DNA from: Gnetum montanum
Lineage: Eukaryota; Streptophyta; Gnetopsida; Gnetales; Gnetaceae
Assembly (NCBI GenBank): GCA_015680685.1
Contig: MNCI01020717.1
Location: 478,675 to 542,674 of the forward strand
DNA: 64,000 nt
Reading direction: 5' to 3'
A program made the translations under genes and the position numbers. Below, piece after piece: positions 55,691-64,000 of the stretch (position 1 is the stretch's first letter; each line of letters begins with the position of its first letter). Below the pieces are notes generated by a model. That model was not told where the DNA came from and did no database searches. It saw only the letters and a list, made by a program, of their open reading frames with translations.

Positions 55691-56820
55691 TTGACCCCTC
55701 TTTATTAACATTTGGAGGAATGACACAAGAGATGTTGACAAAGAATAGCAAAACACCATAACAGATATGGCACCAACATCACTCATCAGTACCTAATCAG
55801 GTGTCATTTCACCATGCTCAAGAGTGCTATGGGTAGGGGTATGTTGAGGGCAAAGGGTGTAGACAATGTATTAGGGAGATGAAATTCAAATAGGGGAGAT
55901 GAAATGCAAACAATGTACTATGATGCAGATGCGGAGTCAACACGGCTGATAATGACCATGGCACTAGGGTGACTTGCCCTTGAAATGGTTGACCTCTCGT
56001 CAAAGTGCTCATGAGAGAGTCAGTGTGGATTCAAGGTTGGGCCAGTTGCAAAATTGCAACATGCTTAGATTTCCTGGGGATGTGCATCTCCTTGTTCTCT
56101 TTTATTTTTTATTTTTTAATTTTTTTCCTTTTTCTTTGCTTTTTCCTGCAAGGCAAACCTACGTTTGGTTCTGCACATTGCTAAATATTAGCTATAAGGT
56201 GTTGGCCATTGAGTGGATTGTGTGCCACCTAATAGGCTTTGCTTTGATGCAACTGCATTGCATCTGTAAGACAGGTGTTTCCTTCCTAGGATGATTTTTG
56301 TTACATTAGCTTAGGGTTTGACCAGCCAACAGAGGCTCCCCACAGAATAAGTTGTGTTACATCTACCTTGGGTTCTACAGTTGACGTGAAGAAAATGCCA
56401 TATGGTCATAGTGCGTATGCATTAGAGGGGTTTGTGATCTTAATAAGGTGGGGGAATGCAAGAAATGCAAGAGGGTATTGGGATGCAGGATGGATGTATG
56501 TAGGCTATAACAAGATAAGAGGGATGTGCACTCTTAAGAGGCTTAGCTAGTCTAATCATGCATATCAGAGTGATGTGGCAACTTGCCACTGCCATGAGAT
56601 GTGTCTATGTACAATCACCTCTAAGGCTTTGTCCTGAAAACACAGCTCCAAGAAGATAAGAAAGTTATAGAACATGAAATGCAAATCAAAAGCTAGCTAT
56701 GAAGATGTTGCAAATGCATCAAAGGGTGAACTAGTTGCAAGTACTTAGGAAGCTAGTGAAAGTGCTGAGGGTGATAATGTTGCAAGTGCTCCAAAAGTTA
56801 TGCTAGTGGCAAGTGCTCCA
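55691..56820 (-). other. 3' untranslated region of Tat element C
   Basis: The polypurine-like AAAGAGGGGTCAA directly precedes the 3' LTR on the minus strand (55703-55691). Short direct repeats GCAAGTGCTCCAAAAG occur near 56790 and 56812. No gene is seen. Confidence 0.55.
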
Positions 56821-57110
56821 AAAGATTAGCAAAATGTCAATTTAAGGTCCTGGTAGATCGTGAACCCAGTTTAAAGTCCTAGAAGACTATGGGATGCTAA
56901 TTTATAGTCCTAATAGACTGTTGTGTGCCAATTTAATATCATAGCAAATAAGCTACTGTGCTAGTTTAACGTCATAACCCAAGGATGACTTGTACCAATT
57001 TAACATCATAGTGGAGAAGTTACGCCAGTTTAAGCATCATGGCAGATGAGCAGTGCTAGTTTAAGTGTCGTGGTAGATGAGCGGTGCCAATTTAAGCATC
57101 GTGGCAGATG
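56821..57110 (-). repeat. CTAAACTGG-type tandem array in Tat element C
   Basis: Units with the form TTAAATTGGC preceded by a C-rich CCGCTCATCTGCCACGATGC-like part, about 30-40 bp apart. This is the same family as the array at 27185-27700 in element A, and the position near the 3' end is also the same. Confidence 0.75.
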
Positions 57111-57289
57111 AATGCTTACCTTGCTTTAGCGAAGTACGATGCTACATGCATAACCATGTTGTGTGCGCGCAAAATCCTGCAAAAATCAACTAGAGAAACA
57201 ACATCAAGTGGCACCTATTTCAACAAAGTTAATATGCATAAATGTAGGGAAAGAAATGCAAAAAGAAATAATTTTAGGCCATTCTGGGC

Positions 57290-57570
57290 CACAGCAGTAG
57301 TTTAAGGCCATTATGGACCCCATGTGTTACTAGTTGTGGGCTAGTTCAGGCCATGATGATAGTTTTGGACTATTGCAAGCCATGCGTTGCTAGGTCAAGG
57401 CCATTTTGGGCTGCTACAGGGGGTTTGATAGTTTTAGGGCCATTCTGAGCCAAGCATTACCAGTTTTAGGGCCATGCTGGGCTGGAGGTGCTAATTTAAG
57501 GCCATGGTAGGCTGTGTGTTGCCAATTTAAGGTCATGGTGGGCCATGTGTTGTTTTGTGATTTTAATGTT
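57290..57570 (-). repeat. GGCC-type tandem array in Tat element C
   Basis: On the minus strand GGCCTACCATGGCCTTAAAT and similar words recur about every 40-60 bp. This is homologous to the GGCC array at 18706-18960 in element A. In element C only about 200 bp separate it from the CTAAACTGG array, whereas in element A 8.2 kb containing the antisense gene and pol lie between them. Confidence 0.7.
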
Positions 57571-57984
57571 TATGATTTTTATGATTTTTGATGTTTTTCA
57601 AATGTACTGCATAAGCTAAGTGGATAAATGCATAAATAAAGAAAAAATGCTTAAACAAGGTGAGATGATGCATAAACTAAGCAAGCAAGCTAAATGTAAA
57701 TGTGTACGCTAATGCAATGCAAACGAAAGTAAAAAATGTGTGGCATGTGGCAATAAAGGATAGGGAGGTGGCTATTGCATTTCGGGCCAAGGAGGCACCT
57801 TAGTCATGCAGTTGTTTCCTAATTAGGTGTGGATTAGGGGGCATGTAGGGCCTAGGATCCTCTAGGAGGTTGTTAGCTTCAAGCATTCATTCAGGTATGT
57901 TAGCCTTAGTTATTTCATTGTCTATTGTAGGTTTATCACCAAGAAATTCCACCTCTAACACTTATCCCATGTCTATGTTGTGGA
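57571..57984 (-). other. Spacer after the protease of Tat element C
   Basis: AT-rich sequence between the protease and the GGCC array, corresponding to 18393-18705 in element A. No coding sequence is recognised. Confidence 0.45.
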
Positions 57985-58880
57985 TGGCCAGAGGGGAGGC
58001 GTTATCACCATGAATGATAACTTGACCACCTTTGTAGGGAAGGTGGATTACTTGATGGATGGGAGAGGAGATAGCTTGTAGTTGAGCTAGCCAAGGCTTG
58101 GCTAAGATTAGGTTGAAGCCTGACATTTTCTCGATAATGATGAATTCTACGAAGGTGGGGAACTACTCCCCTGCCACGAAGGTTATGTTTATCATAACCC
58201 TTACGATGACGTGTGATCCATTGAAGGATTTTAGGCACAGGATTTTTGTTGGCCTAATCTTGTTTGTTAGGCCTAGCTTGTTAATGATGGTGTATGGAAC
58301 TACGTTTGTTGCTATACTATCATTGATGTGCACCCTGCAAATGGTACACTATCCAACATCTATGCTAATAGATAGTGGAGCAATTGTAACCTCTCCTTAT
58401 TTGGGGTTGATCTTGACTGCATTTTCACAAAATGCTAGGAATGTTGGACTCAACTCTTATGGTTTTGGGGGCAACATCACTGCATGGATGGCGCTCTCAT
58501 TTGTAGGGATGTCCTTTGTAATAGGAATGGAGGCCAACACCCATGCTAGTGCTTGGCAATGAGCAAATGAGGTCATGACCAGGTCATACAAGCTTAGTGT
58601 TGTATTTTTTTCTTGAGTGTTTGTTTCACCTAGGCTAATGCATCTGCAAAGTCCATGTCATTGGCCATTGTGTTGGCCTTGACCTCCTCCATGCAGCTTG
58701 AGAGATGGATCTCTTGCTGAGGGGACTTGGGCTTGATTTTCTTGGCCTTCTTGGGGGCTTTAGTGCTTGGTTGTGATGTGTTGGTTATGGCCTTCACTTT
58801 GGCCATGGGGACTATAGGGGTAGGGACTAGCTTTAGCAGACCAAGTGCTCTTTGATCTCGTTGTTTCCTAGCCATCTAGT
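57985..58880 (-). pseudogene. Aspartic protease of Tat element C
   Basis: The minus-strand translation contains the active-site region VHINDSIATNVVPYTIINKLGL (aligned to VHVDDGAATNVIP in element A, with the first Asp-Gly pair altered to N-D-S), FNLILAKPWLAQLQAISSP and HQVIHLPYKGG. A gag-protease junction piece at 58875-58630 is Lys-rich. Stop codons interrupt it, so it is non-functional. Together with gag it forms one frame in this copy too, apart from stops. Confidence 0.75.
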
Positions 58881-58899
58881 TTGCAAGGCACTTCCTTAG

Positions 58900-59600
58900 C
58901 CTCTTGCATTGCCATTGTATGGGTCTACTTGTGTTGTTGGTAGGGTCAACCCTTAGAGGAGAAGGGACCAATACATTGCCCACTATTGGGCTTTGGGGAG
59001 GTGTGGGGCTAGCATGTTGTTACACCCTTATTACAAATGGTTGTTTAGTAGTTGCAGGGCTAGCATGTTTTGGCACCTTGATGATAAAGGATTGTTTGGC
59101 AGTTGTTGTTGTGATATGCCAATTTAACATCGTAGCAGATAATTGTTGCCAGTTTAATGTCTTAGTGGACGGAGGCTACCATTTTAATATCTTAGCAAAA
59201 AAAGGTTGCTAGTTTAACATCTTAGTGGATGAAGGACTAACTCGTTATGGCACCTTAACAACAAATGGCGGTCTAGTGATCATTTTTATGGTATGCTAGT
59301 TTAATGTCATAGTAGATAGATGGTTTGTATGTCAGTTTAACATCGTAGTGGATGGTTGCTGCTAGTTTAATGTCTTAGTGGATGATTGTACTGGGACCTT
59401 GACCACAAAGGATGTTGTGGGTGCTTGAGATGGCACTTTGATAACAAAGGGAGGCCTCTTGCCCGTGGAGGCCGAGGGAACCTTTGCACTACTAGGAGGT
59501 ACACAGATCACAAAAGGTTACTTCATTGGTGCTGAATTACCACCCATGCTGATGGTGTTGATGACATAGGTGACGACGTTTGTGTTGGACTAGTTTGTTG
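58900..59600 (-). pseudogene. Gag-protease linker of Tat element C with PFVIKVP motifs and repeats
   Basis: On the minus strand short motifs of the type PFV-I/V-K-VP appear about six times, near 59517-59499, 59453-59432, 59412-59394, 59268-59249, 59091-59072 and 59040-59021. Element A has three related motifs at 17077-17273. At 59390-59110 the DNA also carries CTAAACTGG-type tandem units, so the coding linker and the repeat family are mixed here. The function of the motif is unknown. Confidence 0.6.
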
Positions 59601-61468
59601 CGTCAAGCACCAATTCTTTCCTATCTATCATTCTTTGCAAATCATCCTACAAAGCCTGACAAAAGTCCATGCTAAGACTAGACATTCGGTGATAGTGACA
59701 AAATTAGTCTAATATGAAGTGTTCAGGGATCAGGGGCTTGTTTGGTACTACTAAGGTAGGGTTCCTCAGTAGCTCGCAGTACTTGTCGTGTCATTGGTGG
59801 GAATTCTCTGATACTTGTTTGTATTAAAATTTCCCAACTTTCAGGAGTTATTCTAGAAGGTTTCATTGGCAACAATGTATACTTTGAGCAACCCTTGCAC
59901 TCAAAGTTGGACCTTGAAGTGCTTGTGTTGTGGTCCTTACCGATGTGGTTGGGTTGGTTGCTTGGGTGCCAGAGTTGGTGGCTTTGTGTGTCGAGGCTTT
60001 GGGCTTCTTAGCCATTAGCCTATGGTTGGTTACTTTTGTGTCTGTGGCTACCATTTCCATTGTTATGTTTTACTTGTGCACATGCTAGTTTCTATAGGCC
60101 ACATAGGCTAGGTCATTACTAGCTTGTGCTGCCTCTTCTATGCACTTCATTTGGGAAAATGCTTGGCTGAGAGACTAGGTAGTATAGTTTTGATTTGATA
60201 AAGTCATTAATTGCATTCTTGAAGATGGCCAAAAGGTACATCTCTACTATTGGCTCTCATATCTCTTGTAACAAGGCACTCTAGCATTAGATAAACTTAG
60301 GCATAGGCTCTAGGAGTCCCTACTTAATTTGCATGAGTTGGTTAAGGGTTGCTTCAGGCTTTAAGTTGTACCTGAAGCATATCACAAACTGGATTAAGAG
60401 GTCCTCTAGGGAGGAGATAGAGCCTCTAGGTAACATGTGATACCAATCGAGGGCTTTTCTAGTGAGTGACATGGGGAAGATATGCATGATGGCATGGGGA
60501 AATGCTTGGAACAATAGGCATTCAAACCTAAAGGTCACTAAGTGTGCCTTGGGATTCCCTTCACCATTGTACTTGGTGAGTTGAGGTAGTAGGACCCTAG
60601 TTGGCAAAGTTAGAGGTGGGACTGTAGAACTTATAGGGTCATCTTGGTAAAAGTCCATCACTTTGATGGTTTTGGAGGAGACCACTTTGAGTCAGTTGAT
60701 CTCCTCCGTTAAGGTCTGGATGAGCTAGAATGCTTGATCCAAGCTCTAGGATGTTGCGACGGGTTGCGCCAATTATGCTACCCACTATACCAGTTGTGTG
60801 GTCCATGACCTAGTTGCAGGTTGTGGGACCATGTGAGATGCTTGCTATGTAGGCTATGCCATAGGCACAATGGCTGGGGCCAACCACGCATGTGTGGGTT
60901 GGGCCACTGCAAAGGATGCTGATAAGACAGGTAGGACATAAGATGCCTAAGTGATCTGGGACATGGAGATGGCTCTTGTGTGAACATAGGGTTGGACAGG
61001 CATGGTTGCTACTAGCAAAGATGGCTATGTGAGCATGGTTACCATCTTGTGAAGGATGGATGAACCAACCGAGGAGGGGTAGAAATGGGGAGTGGTTGTT
61101 GAAAGACGGTGTAAAGGGCTCTTTCATTCAGAGTGGGCTTCAAACTCATCTTCTTCCTCTTGTGAGGCTTCCTCATAGTTAGTCCCTATGTCATGCTTGT
61201 TTGCATGGATCAGTTGGGACAACAACCAATGATAGGACTTCGTGAGTGGGATTATGTTGAATGAGGAAGGGATGTACTCTTGTCCATCCTAGTGGATTCA
61301 TTCAAAGCCCTATTTTACCTTTATGTCAAGGTGATCCACGGGTAACCTTGCTTGGATCTTTGCACAAACAAAGTTGTATTATTCGTGGCTAAGCATGGCA
61401 TGCTCTAGGTGGACAATGAAGGTGTCAAGTGTGTTAGACACAAATGTGGAAGGTTGATCTGGGTTCAT
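59601..61468 (-). pseudogene. Gag of Tat element C
   Basis: The ATG at 61468 (MNPDQPSTFVSNTLDTFIV) starts a frame that matches gag of element A: YNFVCAKIQARLP, FNIIPLTKSYHWLL, TLTEEIN and VMDFYQDDPISSTVPPL. The capsid domain is at 60650-60320 (TKYNGEGNPKAHLVTFRFE, MSLTRKALDWYHMLPRGSI). A knuckle-like HYHRMSSLSMDFC is near 59690. The 60685-60320 piece is stop-free. Elsewhere stops occur, but 61468 and 60685 are in the same frame. Confidence 0.85.
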
Positions 61469-61828
61469 GTTGGTAGATTGAGTTGTAAAAGTTGCTATTT
61501 GAAAAAAAAAAGCTAAGTCAGAAAAATGACTAAGTGATAAAACTACAAAAAAATGACTAAGTGTTGAAACTATAGAAAATTGGCTAAGTATGGAGAATAT
61601 GCTCTCTATGCTAAGAGCTAACTACACTCCACACCAACTATGCTTTCCACCAACTATGCTCTCTATGCTCAAAGGATAGGGACTTAGAAAAATTAGTGGA
61701 GCACAATGTGATTTGGGTTGTCACACAGGGTCTTGAGGGGATCTACAATGAGGTCCAATCTACACCAATGGGGGTGCAGAGAGCACGCAAAGACAACCGC
61801 AATGAATTTTGAAGAAGGAAATAGCATG

Positions 61829-61846
61829 GCCCTCCTTCTAGCGCTA
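61829..61846 (-). other. Primer-binding site of Tat element C
   Basis: TAGCGCTAGAAGGAGGGCC on the minus strand, one base different from the site of element A, a few bases inside the 5' LTR. Confidence 0.75.
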
Positions 61847-61852
61847 AAAAAT

Positions 61853-63541
61853 TATAATGATTGAAAATGTCAGTGGCTAGAATCACTGAGGGATTTGCGA
61901 ATGCATAGCCTAACACCACCTTCATGCTAGGGCCTATTAGAAATGAAGGTGGAGCATCTTGAATAGTCTTGTTGATCAAATAGGGACTTCGAAAGTTGTA
62001 ACCAGGGTAGTGGATGTCATCAGGGATGGCGTGGTTAGTTGCGATGCAAATGCCAATGACGTGAAATGGTGTTAAGTGCTCTAGTGGCATTTCACAGTGC
62101 TAAGTGTAAAGCATAGTCACAGAATGGGGGCAAGTGTAGTCAAGGGTTTCAACCAAAATGAGGGTGCCAACCCACGAAGATGATCGCCCAAGCATAGTTA
62201 CAATGTGAAAATGCATGAAAAATGTAAAAAATGCAAAGAAAACATAGAAAATGTAGGAGAGAGATTCAAAACACCACCCCAAATGGAGTAGAGCATAGTT
62301 AGCTCCAAAAGGGTTTTAGAAGGTACGCAGTGTACAATAGGTGTAGTGGAGAGTGTAGTCACAGTCTTGGTAGCATCAGGCCATGAAGTCTAGTGCTCAT
62401 TGTGGTGTCCGTGCCTATCAAGTTAGCCACTGTAATGTACCACGGGCTATGGTGTCTTGTAGGGCTGCAATGGGGCTGTGGTGGACCATGGAATGCAACT
62501 CTATCTCTCTACTAGTGCCTTTGGGTCTCATTCATCCATAATGCTACATGCCAAATGCCCGAATTGCTAAAATTCCAAACTTGCCAACCCCTAAAACATT
62601 GGGGCATAGGGATATTTATAGGGCTAAGGTTAGCCCAAAATGTGGATCAAGCACCATGTGGTAGTGTGGTAGTTGAGACTATGTTGTAAGGTAGTTGGGA
62701 GTACGTTGACACTAACTACGCTATCACTGCAACAAATGGTGTTAGGCTAGGTTGTGCTCTGATAGACTTTGTGAGGCTACGAGACTATGACTATGCTGCC
62801 AACTACTCATGCAAGTGCCAAGAAGACTGCAATACCTAAGAAAATGCCAAAATATGCCAAAATGCAACTTTTGGAGACTACACTATCCACTGCTTGGAGT
62901 GGGGTCAAGCATAATTACAATTTCAGGGAGAAGGGGGATGCAAAAAAGATACAAATGCTTGCCAACACATGCATTGGAGCTAAGGTGAATGCTCGTGCTA
63001 TGTTGTGAGGCCTTTGGAGGTTGTTCTACATGTATACGCTTGACTACGCTCTGGACTGGGTGAAAGCATAGTCCTAGACTTAAAAGAAATTTGGCAAAAT
63101 GTGGTTAAGTTTTGACTATTCTCTAGGGAAGGTTGACTACACTCCCAAGTAGGGGTGAACATAGTCACAACACTTAGAGAAATTCCTGCAAAGTTTGGCT
63201 TCAAAGCTGACTACATTGACTATGTTCTAGAGTGTAGTCAGAACCATAGTTTCGATAGTAAGAGAAAATATGCAACACTAGTGTTCCATGCTAACTACAC
63301 TTTGGAGTGTAGTCCCAACAATGAAGAGCATAGTCTTGGCACTTAGAAAAATTTCTAGCAAGTGTCATCATTCTGACACATAGAAAAATCTTGCAAAACT
63401 AGCAATTGTGTGTTGACTATGCTGACTATGCTCTGGAGTGTAGTCTCAACACTTAAAAAAATTTGCGAAAAGTGTCATAGTTCTGACACTTAGCCAAATT
63501 TGCAATTGAGAAGTAGTAGCCCAAATTTTTGTGGTGTTTCA
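61853..63541 (-). repeat. 5' LTR of Tat element C
   Basis: 1689 bp, homologous to 53973-55690. The same GACTACGCTC/GAGCGTAGTC words are at 63030-63460, and a minus-strand TATA box is at 62620-62613. Point differences and small indels from the other LTR are frequent, so the insertion looks older than element A, but I did not count them. Confidence 0.85.
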
Positions 63542-63546
63542 ACTTC

Positions 63547-64000
63547 AAGATATGTAGTCTAATTATAATTATATAACTTAACATTGTCCATTACACTCTT
63601 GATTTAAAAGCTCCATGTCATGGGTTTGATTCTAGTAGGTAATGCTAAGTTATAAAGTTCTAATTAAACTATATTACAATTCTTTTGGGGTTATAATTAA
63701 ACTAGAAATAATGAAGTGTTACTCTAGTGGTAAGACTATTGATTTGTAAGCTTCAAGTTATGGGTTCAATTTTGGTGGGCAATACTTCTTCCATGGTAGG
63801 CACTCTAGCTACCACTTTTGTACCTCTTTTCTAACCTATTAAATCCTTGGGCCAATGATAGGTGGCTCAATTGGTTAGATCATTAGCACTCTAGCTAGTA
63901 CTTTTGTAGCTCTTTCCTAGTCTTTTGAGTGCTTTGGTCAATGATATGTAACTCAAGTAGTTAGATCATTGTCATATTAGGCTAGAAGTTGCTAATTCAA
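63547..64000. repeat. tRNA-like (SINE-like) repeats
   Basis: A unit of 86 bp is tandemly duplicated (starts 63800 and 63886, GCACTCTAGCTA). It contains GGCTCAATTGGTTAGATCATTAG, which resembles a tRNA A box. GGGTTCAATTTTGG at about 63760 and GGGTTTGATTC at about 63621 resemble the B box. It probably derives from tRNA-type SINEs. No intact tRNA cloverleaf was found. Confidence 0.5.

Larger units (their letters stand above)
53973..63541 (-). mobile_element. Tat element C: pol-less Ty3/gypsy element
   Basis: LTRs at 53973-55690 and 61853-63541, TG...CA, starting TGAAACACC on the minus strand as in element A. The flanking duplication is ACTTC at 53968-53972 and 63542-63546. The order on the minus strand is 5' LTR (right), primer site, gag, linker with repeats, protease, GGCC array, CTAAACTGG array, 3' LTR (left). 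RT, RNase H, integrase and the antisense gene of element A are all missing between the two arrays. It is a deletion derivative that would depend on enzymes of a relative. Confidence 0.9.

Overview
The window is nuclear DNA from a land plant with a repeat-rich genome. The evidence is one long intronless P-class pentatricopeptide repeat (PPR) gene, plant-type LINEs with a DUF4283-like ORF1, Ty1/copia remnants, and Ty3/gypsy elements of the Tat, Athila-like and Tekay/Del lineages. I cannot name the species. About 90% of the bases belong to mobile elements, many stacked inside one another. The only clearly intact host gene is the PPR gene at 45135-48023 (minus strand).

Layout. 1-480 is a fragment of an LTR family whose complete copies lie at 8647-9607 and 32133-32841. 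486-3790 is a decayed copia pol. 5227-8646 plus 32842-34470 is a Tekay/Del element (minus) cut in two by a 24.2 kb insertion. That insertion (8647-32841, target duplication ACTAG) is a gag-protease-only gypsy element (minus) with a tRNA-Asp-type primer site. Its gag is in turn split by Tat element A (12992-30239, plus, duplication TTACC, two 1455-bp LTRs). 34471-36925 is the 5' part of another Tat element (D). 37.9-42.3 kb is a LINE (plus). 42.3-45.1 kb is unassigned. After the PPR gene come a second LINE (48299-53887, minus, 13-bp duplication) and a third Tat element, C (53973-63541, minus, duplication ACTTC), both inserted into the upstream side of the PPR gene. The last 450 bases hold tRNA-like, SINE-like repeats.

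Main discovery. Tat element A carries, between its protease and reverse transcriptase and on the opposite strand, what reads as an eight-exon gene (23283-19150). All seven GT-AG introns join in phase to give a protein of about 1113 codons. Its N-terminal part resembles the plant FCP1-like/NLI-interacting-factor phosphatase fold with catalytic positions lost. It is followed by an unrecognised domain, a bipartite nuclear-localisation signal, a coiled coil and an acidic tail. Because the gene is antisense, its introns would not be spliced from the element's genomic RNA and can survive retrotransposition. Element C has lost both this gene and pol.

Element A otherwise keeps its reading frames over gag-protease and over RT-RNase H-aRNase H-integrase. 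It is broken only by in-frame stops, almost all TAG, as expected if methylated CAG cytosines were deaminated. Another recurring feature is that each LTR family here is packed with its own short word in both orientations.
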